DNA of 64,000 nucleotides from Amycolatopsis sp. NBC_01480. Lineage in GTDB: Bacteria > Actinomycetota > Actinomycetes > Mycobacteriales > Pseudonocardiaceae. The position numbers were made by a program, and so were the translations under genes. The notes under the pieces were generated by a model that saw nothing but the letters and a program-made list of their open reading frames with translations, did no database searches and had not been told where the DNA came from. The DNA lies in NCBI RefSeq assembly GCF_036227205.1, contig NZ_CP109442.1, positions 3,658,001 through 3,722,000 on the forward strand, read 5' to 3'. Shown here piece by piece: positions 45,748-54,599 of the stretch. Every line of letters begins with the position of its first letter. Position 1 is the stretch's first letter.

Positions 45748-46715
45748 GCAGGTCGCGTCACTTCGTCCGGGCGGCCGTGCTGGCCGTGGTCGCGGTTCTG
45801 GCCACAGCCTGCGGGGCGGCGCAAACGCCGGTGGACCCGGCCCGGGTGACTGACGCGGCCTGGCCCCAGCCCGCGGACGTCGGCGGCCCCGACAAAACCG
45901 CCGGCGGCGACATCGACACCAGCTGCGACCCGCTCAAGAGCCTCGCACCGTCGGGCACGAACGTCGGCACGGGCACGACGATGGCGAAGATCCTGGCCCG
46001 CGGGAAGCTGATCGCCGGGGTGGACCAGACCACGTACCTGTTCGGCTTCCGGAACACCAAGACGGGCAACCTCGAGGGCTTCGACATCGACATGGTCAAC
46101 CAGATCGCGGCCGCGATCTTCGGTGCGGCCGAGGGGCACGTGCAGTTCCGCGCGATCCCTTCGTCGCAGCGCGAGCAGGTGCTCAAGAGCCACCAGGTGG
46201 ACGTCGTGGTCCGGACCTACAGCATCACCTGCGAGCGCAAGAAGGACGTGCAGTTCTCGTCGGTGTACTACGTGGCGGGGCAGAAGATCCTGGTGCCGAA
46301 GTCCTCGAAGGTCACCTCGCTGGCCGACCTCTCGGGCAAGCGGGTCTGCGCGGCCAAGCAGTCGACGTCACTGGCGAAGATCGCGACCGACCCGGCCAAG
46401 CCGGTGGCCGTTTCGGTGGACAACTGGTCGGACTGCCTGGTGATGCTCCAGCAGGGCCAGGTCGACGCGGTGTCCACGGACGACACCATCCTCGCCGGCA
46501 TGGCCGCCCAGGACCCGACGGTGAAGGTCGTCGGCGACCCGATGACGCAGGAGAACTACGGCATCGGCATCCCCAAGGACCAGGACGACATGGTGCGCTT
46601 CGTCAACGGCGTGCTCGACCAGGTCCGCACCAGCGGGGCCTGGCAGACGAGCTACCAGAACTGGGTCGGCAACCGGCTCGGCCCGGCCCAGCCCCCGCAG
46701 CCGCAGTACCAGTAA
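45744..46715 (+). CDS. glnH: GlnH solute-binding lipoprotein (glutamate/aspartate sensor)
   Basis: A 323-residue lipoprotein; the signal peptide ends VLATAC (Cys near residue 23). The periplasmic-binding domain (about 70-310) has LIAGVDQTTYLFGFRNTKTG, LEGFDIDMVNQIAAAIFG and VDVVVRTYSITCERKKDV, the amino-acid-binding pattern. GlnH in mycobacteria binds Asp, Glu and Asn and signals through GlnX to PknG rather than feeding a permease, and no permease gene is nearby here. GTG start 45744, overlapping the glnX stop codon. Confidence 0.92.
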   Translation: MSRSRHFVRAAVLAVVAVLATACGAAQTPVDPARVTDAAWPQPADVGGPDKTAGGDIDTSCDPLKSLAPSGTNVGTGTTMAKILARGKLIAGVDQTTYLFGFRNTKTGNLEGFDIDMVNQIAAAIFGAAEGHVQFRAIPSSQREQVLKSHQVDVVVRTYSITCERKKDVQFSSVYYVAGQKILVPKSSKVTSLADLSGKRVCAAKQSTSLAKIATDPAKPVAVSVDNWSDCLVMLQQGQVDAVSTDDTILAGMAAQDPTVKVVGDPMTQENYGIGIPKDQDDMVRFVNGVLDQVRTSGAWQTSYQNWVGNRLGPAQPPQPQYQ

Positions 46716-46795
46716 TGGCGGTGTGACGGCCCCGCACGGCGCACCAGACTAGGATCAATGGCGGACTTTGCCGCGGGGGATCTCGGGAGGTAGTT

Positions 46796-49700
46796 GTGTC
46801 GGAGGAGCCGCGCCGTCCTCGGCACGCAGCGCCGGACGAGAACGGAGGCGCCGAGCCGCCGTCCCCCTCGTCGCCGCAGCCGCCGTCGACGCCGCCGTCC
46901 TGGACGCCGCCGCCCCCGGTCCACTGGGCCACCCCCGAGGCGTCTTCGTCTGGGCGCCTGACACCGCCGGAACCGGACCCCTCCTTTCCCGACTCGCCGA
47001 CGCTGTTCCACGGCGTGGTCCAGCGGCAGGGGGGTGGGGCTTCGCAGCAGCCTGGACAGGGTGGACAGCCTGGGCAGCCCGGACAGGGTGGGCAGGTTCC
47101 GCCGGGAGCTTCCGGTCAGGCCGGAGCCGGCCAAGCTGGTTCCGGCCAGGGCGGTCAGGGTGGTCCAGGCCAGACTGGTTCCGGCCAGCCGCCGCTTGGC
47201 GGCCCGGGGCAGGGACAGCCGTCGCAGGGCGGCCAGGGCTACCCGCAGCAGCCGGGCCAGGCGCCGCAGGGTGGTCAGGGCCAGCCGCAGAGCGGGCCGG
47301 GTCAACAGCAGGGCGGCCAGGGGCAGCCGCAGAGCGGGCCCGGACAGCGGCAGCCGGGACAGTCACCCTGGACGCGGTCCCAGCAGCAGGGGCAGCCGTT
47401 CGCGCAGCAGCCGCCCTCGCAGGGGCAGCCGTATCCGCCGCACCTCCAGTCGCCGCAGTCCCAGTCGCAGGGGTATCCGCCGCAGAGCCGGACCGGTCAG
47501 CAGCGGCACCCGGGCCAAGGCGCACCCGGCCAGGGCTCAGCCGGTCAAGGCGCGCCCGGTCAAGGTGGTCCGAACCAGGGCCAGTCCGCTCACCCGAACC
47601 AGGCGCCCGCCGCGGGGCAGTCGCCCGGCACCAGTCGTGGCCAGGCGCCGAATCAGGGCGCCGGGCAGTCACAAAGCGCCGGGCAGTCGCAAGGCGGCGG
47701 GCAATCGGCGGCTTCCGGCCAGCCGGGTACCCAGGGCCAGTCCTCGTCGGCTGAGCCGGGGAAGTCCGCGAGCGCGGGGCAGGGCGCCTCGCCCAGCCGG
47801 CCGTCGGCGGGGAGCCAGCCGAGCCAGTCCGGTCAGCAAAATCAGCCCGGCCAGCCCGGGCAAGCCGGTCAGAACCACCCCGGCCAATCCGGTCAGCAAA
47901 ACCAGTCCGGCCAGCAAAGCCAGGCTGGGCAGCAAAACCAGTCCGGCCAGCAAAGCCAGGCTGGGCAGCAAAACCCGTCCGGCCAGCAGAGCCAGCAAAA
48001 CCGGCCGAACCAGCGCCCCCAAGCCGTAGCCGGAGCGGAAGACCCCACCCGCCCGCCAGGTGACCTCGCCCCGGTGATCCTGCCGCAGTCGCAGCAGCCG
48101 GTGGCGCCCGTGGATCCGGCGGCGCCGATGCCGACCAGCGTGCTGGCCAGTCCGGCGCCCGCGACGCAGAGCATCATGCCGCCGGCGCCGCGCGTTTCGC
48201 CCGGGAACGGGGAGCTGCCGAATCCCGGCACGGACAGCGTTCTGCCGCAGCAGGACAGTGAGGGGCACGGCACCGGGTCGCGCAGCGTCGGCACCGGGAC
48301 GGGTACCGGGACCGGCAGCGGCAGCACCGGGGGCACCGGCTCGTTCCCCGGCACGTCGCGGCGCACGGGCACGCGCGGGTCCCGCCGGTCGCGGCGCGGG
48401 CGGCTCGGCGCGGGGCTCATCGACGTTCCGCCCGTGCCCTATCGCGACCCGTCGACGGCCGTGCTCGCGAATCCCGTCGTCTCCGAGGAGAAGCGGTACT
48501 GCAGCAATTGCAGCGCGAAAGTGGGCCGGGCCAAGGGTTCCACGCCCGCTTCGCCCGAGGGCACCTGCGAGAAGTGCGGCACCGCGTTCTCGTTCCTGCC
48601 GAAGCTCCAGCCCCACGAGCTGGTCGGCGGCCAGTACGAGGTGCTCGGCGCGCTCGCGTACGGCGGGCTCGGCTGGATCTACCTGGCGCAGGACCACAAC
48701 GTCAGCGACCGCTGGGTCGTCCTCAAAGGCCTGATCGACACCGGTGACGCCACGGCCATGGCCGCCGCCGCCAACGAGATGCGGTTCCTGGCCGAGGTCG
48801 AGCACCCGAACATCGTCAAGATCCACAACTTCGTGCAGCACCCGGACGCGCAGACCGGCACCTCCGTCGGCTACATCGTGATGGAGTACGTCGGCGGCCA
48901 GTCGCTGCGGCAGCTCGCCCTGCAGCACCACCGCGAGAGCAAGCGGCCGGAGCCGCTGCCGATCGGCCAGGTCATCGCGTACGGGCTGGAGATCCTGCCC
49001 GCGCTCGGCTACCTGCACGGCCAGGGCCTGCTCTACTGCGACCTCAAGCCCGACAACGTGATCCAGACCCACGAGCAGCTCAAGCTGATCGACCTCGGCG
49101 CCGTCCGCCGGGTCGACGACTACGAGAGCCCGCTGTTCTTCACCACCGGTTACAGCGCGCCGGAGCTGGCGAAGCAGGGCGCGTCGATCTCCTCGGACCT
49201 CTACACGGTCGGGCGCACGCTCGCGGTGCTGAGCTTCGAATTCTCCGGCTACACCACCAAGTACAAGTCCACGATCCCCGGCCCCGACGTGGTGCCGCTG
49301 TTCGCGTTGTTCGGCTCGTACTACCGGTTCCTCAAGCGCGCGACGCACGCGGACCCGGACCGCCGGTTCATCGCGGCCGAGGACATGGCCGACCAGCTGA
49401 CCGGCGTGCTGCGCGAGATCATGGCGCTCGGCACGAACAAGCCGCGGCCGGCGGCGTCGACGGTGTTCGGGCCGGAGAGCCGGACGTTCGGCGTGCACCT
49501 GGTGGTGCCGGAGCAGGGCGCGAGCGTGCCGCTGCCGGACGCCGCCGAGGTGGTCGCCGGCCTGCCGATCCCGCAGGTCGACACCGACGACCCGGCCGCG
49601 GGCGTGCTCGCCACGACCACGGCGCTCGACCCGCGTGAGGCCATCGAGGCGCTCGCGACGGCGCCGCGCGAGTCCATCGAGGTGCGGCTGCGGATCGTGC

Positions 49701-50467
49701 GCGCACGGATCGAGCTGGGCGAATTCGTTGAGGCGCAACGGCAGCTGCAGGCCGCGCAGTACCTGGCCATCCGCCACGGCTTCCCGCACGACTGGCGCAT
49801 CGACTGGTACCGCGGCCTGATCGAGCTGGCCGGCGGACGCCCGCGGGTCGCGCACGTGGCGTTCGACTCCGTCTACGACGACCTGCCCGGCGAGATCGCG
49901 CCGAAGCTGGCGCTCGCCGTCAGCGCGGAGGGCGTGGGCGACTACTTCGGCGCCGCGCGGTTCTACGAGCTGGTGTGGCGCACCGACCGGACGTACGTGA
50001 GCGCCGCGTTCGGCCTCGCCCGCGTCTACCTGGCGCAGGGCGCGCGGGCGAGCGCGGTCGAGGTGCTGGAAGCGGTGCCGTCGACGTCCACGCACTACGT
50101 CGACGCGCAGGTCGCCGCCATCAAGATCAAGTCCCGCGCCCAGGGCAACGGGGCCGACCAGGGCCGGGTGTCCGAGAGCGACCTGGTCGACGCGTCGGGC
50201 CGGCTCGAGCGGCTGAACCTCGACGCGGAACGGCGCACGCGCCTGACCGCGGAGGTGCTCGAAGCCGCGTACGAGTGGCTTCGCGCGCCGGGCCAGCCGA
50301 CGCCGTCGGGATCGTCGAAGGTGCTGGGCTACGAGCTGGAGGAGCGTGACGTGCGCTTCGGCCTGGAGCGCTGCTACCGCACGCTCGCCCGTCTGGCCGG
50401 GACGACGGCGGACCGCGTCGAGCTGGTGGACCGCGCGAACGCGATCCGCCCGCGCACCCTCACCTGA
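46796..50467 (+). CDS. pknG: Serine/threonine kinase PknG with giant low-complexity N-terminus
   Basis: A 1223-residue kinase. Residues ~75-405 are Gln/Gly/Pro/Ser-rich, with 12-residue repeats such as SGQQNQSGQQSQ. A rubredoxin-like module at about 565-605 has CSNCSAKVG and CEKCGTAF (CxxC pairs). The kinase (about 610-880) has LAYGGLGWIYLAQD, VVLKGL (Lys), LLYCDLKPDN and LIDLGAVR (DLG in place of DFG, non-RD). A TPR-like region (about 940-1200) follows. M. tuberculosis PknG (750 residues) has the same rubredoxin-kinase-TPR order with a much shorter N-terminus; it controls 2-oxoglutarate metabolism through GarA. GTG start 46796. It lies behind glnH. Confidence 0.95.
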   Translation: MSEEPRRPRHAAPDENGGAEPPSPSSPQPPSTPPSWTPPPPVHWATPEASSSGRLTPPEPDPSFPDSPTLFHGVVQRQGGGASQQPGQGGQPGQPGQGGQVPPGASGQAGAGQAGSGQGGQGGPGQTGSGQPPLGGPGQGQPSQGGQGYPQQPGQAPQGGQGQPQSGPGQQQGGQGQPQSGPGQRQPGQSPWTRSQQQGQPFAQQPPSQGQPYPPHLQSPQSQSQGYPPQSRTGQQRHPGQGAPGQGSAGQGAPGQGGPNQGQSAHPNQAPAAGQSPGTSRGQAPNQGAGQSQSAGQSQGGGQSAASGQPGTQGQSSSAEPGKSASAGQGASPSRPSAGSQPSQSGQQNQPGQPGQAGQNHPGQSGQQNQSGQQSQAGQQNQSGQQSQAGQQNPSGQQSQQNRPNQRPQAVAGAEDPTRPPGDLAPVILPQSQQPVAPVDPAAPMPTSVLASPAPATQSIMPPAPRVSPGNGELPNPGTDSVLPQQDSEGHGTGSRSVGTGTGTGTGSGSTGGTGSFPGTSRRTGTRGSRRSRRGRLGAGLIDVPPVPYRDPSTAVLANPVVSEEKRYCSNCSAKVGRAKGSTPASPEGTCEKCGTAFSFLPKLQPHELVGGQYEVLGALAYGGLGWIYLAQDHNVSDRWVVLKGLIDTGDATAMAAAANEMRFLAEVEHPNIVKIHNFVQHPDAQTGTSVGYIVMEYVGGQSLRQLALQHHRESKRPEPLPIGQVIAYGLEILPALGYLHGQGLLYCDLKPDNVIQTHEQLKLIDLGAVRRVDDYESPLFFTTGYSAPELAKQGASISSDLYTVGRTLAVLSFEFSGYTTKYKSTIPGPDVVPLFALFGSYYRFLKRATHADPDRRFIAAEDMADQLTGVLREIMALGTNKPRPAASTVFGPESRTFGVHLVVPEQGASVPLPDAAEVVAGLPIPQVDTDDPAAGVLATTTALDPREAIEALATAPRESIEVRLRIVRARIELGEFVEAQRQLQAAQYLAIRHGFPHDWRIDWYRGLIELAGGRPRVAHVAFDSVYDDLPGEIAPKLALAVSAEGVGDYFGAARFYELVWRTDRTYVSAAFGLARVYLAQGARASAVEVLEAVPSTSTHYVDAQVAAIKIKSRAQGNGADQGRVSESDLVDASGRLERLNLDAERRTRLTAEVLEAAYEWLRAPGQPTPSGSSKVLGYELEERDVRFGLERCYRTLARLAGTTADRVELVDRANAIRPRTLT

Positions 50468-50480
50468 CCCCACTGACCAG

Positions 50481-50526
50481 CTCGTGAGTGTTTATGACGG
50501 TTCTAACCGGCATGAACACTCACGAG
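50481..50526. repeat. 46-bp hairpin repeat, copy 2
   Basis: Inverted repeat with perfect 12-base outer arms CTCGTGAGTGTT / AACACTCACGAG, an inner CGGTT/AACCG stem and one mismatch. Five differences from copy 1 at 21786-21831. It lies between the convergent pknG and thioesterase genes. Confidence 0.88.
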
Positions 50527-50530
50527 CGGT

Positions 50531-51124
50531 TCAGGGGTTGATCTCCCAGTCCCGGCCTTCACGGACGCGCTTGGCTTTTTCCTGCGCGTCCGCGAGCTTC
50601 TTCAACGCCGCGGGGTCGCCGTGCGTGGTGAAGTGGTCGAAGCCCACGGCGACGAACAGGGCGCGCGCGGAGACGGCGATGGGCCCGTCCGGCGCGTCGA
50701 GGTGGCCGTCGGCGCTGGCGTAGATCTTCCGGCCCGCCGTGCCGTCCAGCCGCGCCTCGATGTACAGCGTGGAGCCGACCGGCACCGGGCGGCGGAAGTC
50801 CGTCTCCAGCTTGCCGGTGACGGCCGGGCGGCGCAGCAGATTGCCCACCGTGGAGCCGAGCGCCTCGTCGAACGCGCAGGCCAGCAGCCCGCCGTGGGCG
50901 AGCCCGGGGGCGCCCTGGTGGGCGGCCGTGACGGTGAACTCCGAGTACACCGTCTGCGCCTCGCCGATCCGGGACCGCAGGTGGAGGCCCGCTTCGAACT
51001 CGTCGCCGCAGCCGAAGCACTCCTCGAAGTGGATGCCGAGCTCGGTGCCGGGCGTCGGCGCCTTCGGGTGGACGGCGGGCGGCTCGACGTCCACCGGCGG
51101 CCACGGTCCTGAAACACGACTCAT
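50531..51124 (-). CDS. PaaI/hot-dog thioesterase
   Basis: A 197-residue hot-dog thioesterase: HFEECFGCGDEFEAGLHLRS, HQGAPGLAHGGLLACAFDEA (HGG and the catalytic Asp/Glu near residue 85) and LETDFRRPVPVGSTLYIEA. It starts at ATG 51124, not the frame extension to 51355. A PaaI-type acyl-CoA hydrolase; substrate unknown. Its stop codon follows the hairpin repeat by four bases. Confidence 0.87.
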   Translation of the reverse strand: MSRVSGPWPPVDVEPPAVHPKAPTPGTELGIHFEECFGCGDEFEAGLHLRSRIGEAQTVYSEFTVTAAHQGAPGLAHGGLLACAFDEALGSTVGNLLRRPAVTGKLETDFRRPVPVGSTLYIEARLDGTAGRKIYASADGHLDAPDGPIAVSARALFVAVGFDHFTTHGDPAALKKLADAQEKAKRVREGRDWEINP

Positions 51125-51327
51125 GAGCCTGACGTTAACCCGCGGCGGGCCGGCCCGGACACGCGGCCTGACCTGCGATGCCGCTTTTCCGCACCCCACA
51201 GTAGTCGGAAAATTCCGGACGGTAGATAGTTCCCGGCTCGCTCTGCCGATTAATCCCACCCGGGCAAGACTGGGTGGATGAGCTCCACCGGAACTAATGG
51301 GACGTGTACGAGGAGGTCGTCGCGGGC

Positions 51328-52686
51328 ATGAGTGAGGCAAGGGCGGAGAAACCACCCGTAGACGAAAGAACTGTCCGGCGAGCAGTGCTTGCGTCCGCGA
51401 TGGGTAACGCGACCGAGTGGTACGACTACGGCGTCTTCACCTCCGGCGCCATCGCCACCGCGATCGGCACGGTGTTCTTCCCCGGCGAGGGCAACGCGGT
51501 GCTCAAATCGCTCGCGCTGGTCGCGGTCGGGTTCATCGTCCGGCCGTTCGGCGGGGCGTTCTTCGGCCCGCTGGGCGACAAGCTGGGCCGGCAGAAGGTC
51601 CTGGCGATCACCATCCTGCTGATGTCGGGCTGCACCTTCCTGGTCGGCTGCCTGCCGACGTACGCGGGCGGGTACAGCATCGGCATCGGCGCGCCGATCG
51701 CCATCCTGCTGCTGCGGCTGATCCAGGGCTTCTCCACCGGTGGTGAGTACGGCGGCGCGGCCACGTTCATCGCCGAGTACGCGCCGACCAAGCGCCGGGG
51801 CTTCTTCGGCAGCTTCCTGGAGCTGGGCACGCTGGCCGGCTACGTGCTGGGCAACGTCGTGGTGCTCGCGGTGACGCTGTCGCTGTCCTCGGGCCAGGTC
51901 GAGTCCTGGGGCTGGCGGATCCCGTTCTTCGTCGCGCTGCCGCTGGGCATGATCGGGCTCTACCTGCGGTCGAAGCTGGAGGACACACCGGAGTTCCGTC
52001 GTCTGGAGGCGTCCGGGAACAAGCCGGCGAAGGCCCCGCTGAAGGAGATCTTCACCCGCAACTGGCGCATGGTGATGAACCTGATCGGCATCGTGCTGCT
52101 GCTGAACATCGCGGACTACATGCTGCTGACCACCATGCCGACGTACTTCACGGACACGTTGAAGATCAACGACAACACCTCGACGTTGATCATCATCGGC
52201 GTGGAGATCGTGCAGATGGCGATCATCCTGCCGCTGGGCGCGCTGTCCGACCGGATCGGGCGAAAACCGCTGCTGCTCACGGCCGCCATCGGGTTCATCG
52301 TGCTGAGCTGGCCGTCGATCAAGCTCATGCAGTCGGGCAGCATCCTGTGGCTGGTGATCGGCTTCCTGATCGTCGCGGTGCTGCTGGTGCTGATGCTCGC
52401 GGTGATCGGCTCGACGTTCCCGGCGATGTTCCCGACGCGGGTGCGGTACGGCTCGTTCGCCATCGGCTACAACATCTCGACGTCGCTGTTCGGCGGCACC
52501 TGCGGTGTGGTGGTGACGGCGTTGATCCAGAGCACGGGCAACAAGGACTGGCCGGCGTACTACCTGATAGCCGCCGCGCTGATCGCGATCATCCCGATCA
52601 TCAAGATCCCGGAGACCTCCCAGGTCCCGATCGAGGACATCGACACCGCGGACACCGGCGGCAAGCTGGCCGGCGCCTCTCGTTGA
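51328..52686 (+). CDS. MFS transporter, metabolite:H+ symporter (MHS/ProP-like)
   Basis: A 452-residue 12-helix transporter. The N-terminal block ASAMGNATEWYDYGVFTSGA is the hallmark of the MHS family, followed by GPLGDKLGRQKVLAITILLM (loop 2-3 motif), PETSQ-type STGGEYGGAATFIAEYAP and a helical second half. ProP, KgtP and CitA homologues take up proline/betaine, 2-oxoglutarate or citrate by proton symport. Start ATG 51328 with GAGGAGGTCG upstream. A 49-base palindromic terminator ends it. Confidence 0.92.
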   Translation: MSEARAEKPPVDERTVRRAVLASAMGNATEWYDYGVFTSGAIATAIGTVFFPGEGNAVLKSLALVAVGFIVRPFGGAFFGPLGDKLGRQKVLAITILLMSGCTFLVGCLPTYAGGYSIGIGAPIAILLLRLIQGFSTGGEYGGAATFIAEYAPTKRRGFFGSFLELGTLAGYVLGNVVVLAVTLSLSSGQVESWGWRIPFFVALPLGMIGLYLRSKLEDTPEFRRLEASGNKPAKAPLKEIFTRNWRMVMNLIGIVLLLNIADYMLLTTMPTYFTDTLKINDNTSTLIIIGVEIVQMAIILPLGALSDRIGRKPLLLTAAIGFIVLSWPSIKLMQSGSILWLVIGFLIVAVLLVLMLAVIGSTFPAMFPTRVRYGSFAIGYNISTSLFGGTCGVVVTALIQSTGNKDWPAYYLIAAALIAIIPIIKIPETSQVPIEDIDTADTGGKLAGASR

Positions 52687-52697
52687 GCCCCTTTCGC

Positions 52698-52746
52698 CAT
52701 ACGGAAACTGCCCCCGTCCACAGTGGACGGGGGCAGTTTCCGTATG
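52698..52746. terminator. 49-base perfect palindrome, bidirectional terminator
   Basis: Two perfectly complementary 24-base arms (52698-52721 and 52723-52746) surround a single base. It follows the transporter stop codon by 11 bases and precedes the convergent small gene by 18 bases. The arms contain CTGCCCCCGTCCAC and its complement; no T-run is required for such a stable stem. Confidence 0.85.
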
Positions 52747-52764
52747 AAGCTTGTGCCGCGGCGG

Positions 52765-52881
52765 TCAGCGGGCCTCGGCGACCTCGGCCCGAGGAGTGAA
52801 GCGCTTACGGGACCAAGCGGCCAGTCCACCAGCGATCACAAGGGCGACTACGGTCTCGAGCATCAGTGCGGCGAACACCAT
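52765..52881 (-). CDS. 38-residue single-helix membrane peptide
   Basis: A minus-strand frame starts at ATG 52881 with GAGGAGGAAGCACCA directly upstream, a near-perfect ribosome binding site. The peptide begins MVFAALMLETVVALVIAGG, a single hydrophobic helix (about residues 2-22), followed by a positively charged stretch WSRKRFTPR and an acidic tail. It should sit in the membrane with its C-terminus in the cytosol. Nothing similar is recognised. It ends against the palindromic terminator of the convergent transporter. Confidence 0.65.
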   Translation of the reverse strand: MVFAALMLETVVALVIAGGLAAWSRKRFTPRAEVAEAR

Positions 52882-53079
52882 TGGTGCTTCCTCCTCAGGT
52901 TCTCGGGCCGGCGGCGACCGCCGGCTGAGCTAGGGGTCTCGGGAGTCTGACTGACTCCTCACCCGGTACATCGCCACCAAGCGCCCGGATATTTCGGGGG
53001 AAAGCCACCCGATTCGGGTGACGTCGGACACGTCGTTTCCGGCAGGTAACGCGACGCGGAACGCGAAGGTCTTCGCCCG

Positions 53080-53559
53080 TCAGCGGCTGAGCGCGGTGGG
53101 GGCCGTGACGGGCCCCACGGTGGTGGCGCCCGGCTTGCGGACGGCGGACGGCGGCGCCGGCGCGCCGGGGGTCGGCTGCGTGCGCGGCTGGTTGGCCGTG
53201 GTGGCCGGCTCGGGCCGGTTCTGCCCGGGGACGACCTGGCTCTGGGGTGGCTGAGCCGGGACGGACGAGGAGTCGACCGGAGCCTGGACGGCCGGCGGCG
53301 GGGAAGACGGGGCGGGGGCGACGGTGGACAGCCCCGGCCGGGCGGGCTCCACCGGGGTCGGCCCGGCGCGGTGGCCGACCGCGAGACCGGCCACCACGAG
53401 GACTGCCGCCGTTGCCACGGAGCTGCCTGCGACGGCCCAACGCTTGCGCCGCCGCCGGACGCGGCCGCCGCGGGCGATCACGTCCGAGGCGTCCAGCTCC
53501 ATCGGCGGGCCGTTCGTGACCTGCGAAAACATCACACGAACGTCGTCGTCGGGATCCAT
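53080..53559 (-). CDS. Single-pass membrane protein downstream of a SigE-family sigma factor
   Basis: A 159-residue protein starting MDPDDDVRVMFSQV, four bases after the sigma gene. A basic stretch GGRVRRRRKRWAV and one TM helix (about residues 41-62) are followed by a Pro/Ala/Thr-rich extracellular tail (about 70-159). By its place it could be an anti-sigma factor or regulator of the sigma factor, but no zinc-binding anti-sigma domain is present. Confidence 0.8.
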   Translation of the reverse strand: MDPDDDVRVMFSQVTNGPPMELDASDVIARGGRVRRRRKRWAVAGSSVATAAVLVVAGLAVGHRAGPTPVEPARPGLSTVAPAPSSPPPAVQAPVDSSSVPAQPPQSQVVPGQNRPEPATTANQPRTQPTPGAPAPPSAVRKPGATTVGPVTAPTALSR

Positions 53560-53563
53560 CTCG

Positions 53564-54115
53564 TCACCTCCCTTCCGCGCGGTCGAGCGCCGAGGCGCTG
53601 AAGTGCGGGCCGAGCCGTTGCCGCAGGGTCGCGAGGCCCCGCGACGCCTGGCTCTTCACCGTTCCGGTGCTGCAGCCGAGCGTCGAGGCCGTCTCCTCGA
53701 CGGACAGGTCCTCGAAGTACCGCAGCACCAGCACGGCGCGTTGCCTCGGTGCCAGCACGGCAAGGGCCTGCCGTACCAGCATGTCGTGTTCGGTCTCGGC
53801 GTCGGCGGCCGGGACTTCGGGGGGTTCGTCGGTGAGCCGCTCCCGCTTCCACCGGCTCCGCCGGTTCTCGGCGAGGAAGGTGCGCAGCACGACCTTGCGG
53901 GCATAGGCGTCCAGGGCGTCGTGCCGGGACAGCCGTGGCCACGCGAGGTAGAGCTTGAGCAGCGCGGCCTGCGTGATGTCCTCGGCCCGGTGCCAGTCCC
54001 CGCAGAGCAGGTACGCCGTGGCCCGCAGGCTGTGCGCGCGCTCGCCGAAGTACCGGGCGAACTCGCCGTCCCACGGCGAGCCCGGCCCGGACGTCGGACG
54101 GGAGCGGGAATTCAC
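53564..54115 (-). CDS. SigE-family ECF sigma factor
   Basis: A 183-residue ECF sigma factor (about the usual length). Region 2 has GEFARYFGERAHSLRATAYLL and CGDWHRAEDITQAALLKLYL; region 4 has QRAVLVLRYFEDLSVEETASTLGCSTGTVKSQASRG. The SigE family (actinobacterial sigma-70 type) is typical. Start GTG 54115 (VNSRSRPT). It is the second gene of an operon: a secreted Pro/Ala protein upstream (7-base gap) and a membrane protein downstream (4-base gap). Unrelated to the ECF42 sigma factor at 12.8 kb. Confidence 0.9.
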   Translation of the reverse strand: MNSRSRPTSGPGSPWDGEFARYFGERAHSLRATAYLLCGDWHRAEDITQAALLKLYLAWPRLSRHDALDAYARKVVLRTFLAENRRSRWKRERLTDEPPEVPAADAETEHDMLVRQALAVLAPRQRAVLVLRYFEDLSVEETASTLGCSTGTVKSQASRGLATLRQRLGPHFSASALDRAEGR

Positions 54116-54122
54116 CTGGTTG

Positions 54123-54431
54123 TTAGCCCCAGATCGCCGGGAGGTGCAGGTCGCCGGTCGGGCCGGCCGGGATGGCGGTGGGCACGCGCGCGGCCCGCGG
54201 CTTCCCGGGCGTGGCAACGGCCGGTGCCGGGCGAGGCGCGGCCCCCGGCTTCTGCATCTCCGTCGGTGCCTCCGGGGCGGGCTGCGCGGAGGGCTTGCCG
54301 GAGGCCGGGGCGGGCGCCGTGGTGGCCTGCTGCGGGGCGGTCGGCGCGGGCGCGGCGGACGCGATGCCGCCGGCGATCGCACCCCCGGCGAGCAGCAGGG
54401 CACCCAGGCTCAGAGCGAAGCGAATACGCAA
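54123..54431 (-). CDS. Secreted Ala/Pro-rich small protein
   Basis: A 102-residue protein with a signal peptide (residues 1-26, ending AGGIASAAPA) and an Ala/Pro/Lys-rich mature region including PAPASGKPSAQPAPEAPTE and a Trp at the very end (HLPAIWG). No cysteine and no folded domain is visible. It precedes the SigE-family sigma gene by 7 bases on the same strand, so it may be an extracytoplasmic signal input or a wall-spanning linker. Confidence 0.72.
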   Translation of the reverse strand: MRIRFALSLGALLLAGGAIAGGIASAAPAPTAPQQATTAPAPASGKPSAQPAPEAPTEMQKPGAAPRPAPAVATPGKPRAARVPTAIPAGPTGDLHLPAIWG

Positions 54432-54599
54432 GACATCTCCTCGATCACGGGCGCCGCGTCCGTTCCGCGGCGCCTCTCTGCGTTAGTCATGCGCTCGCCC
54501 GGCCACGGGGTTGCACCGAATTTTTCGTTGCCCGGGAGCCGGAACGCGAACGGCCGGGAAGCACGTGGCTTCCCGGCCGCCCGGTCTCCCGCATGACGT

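Noticed and set aside
47669..50473. 934-codon open frame opposite pknG
   Set aside because: Shadow frame; the plus strand has rubredoxin, kinase and TPR motifs.
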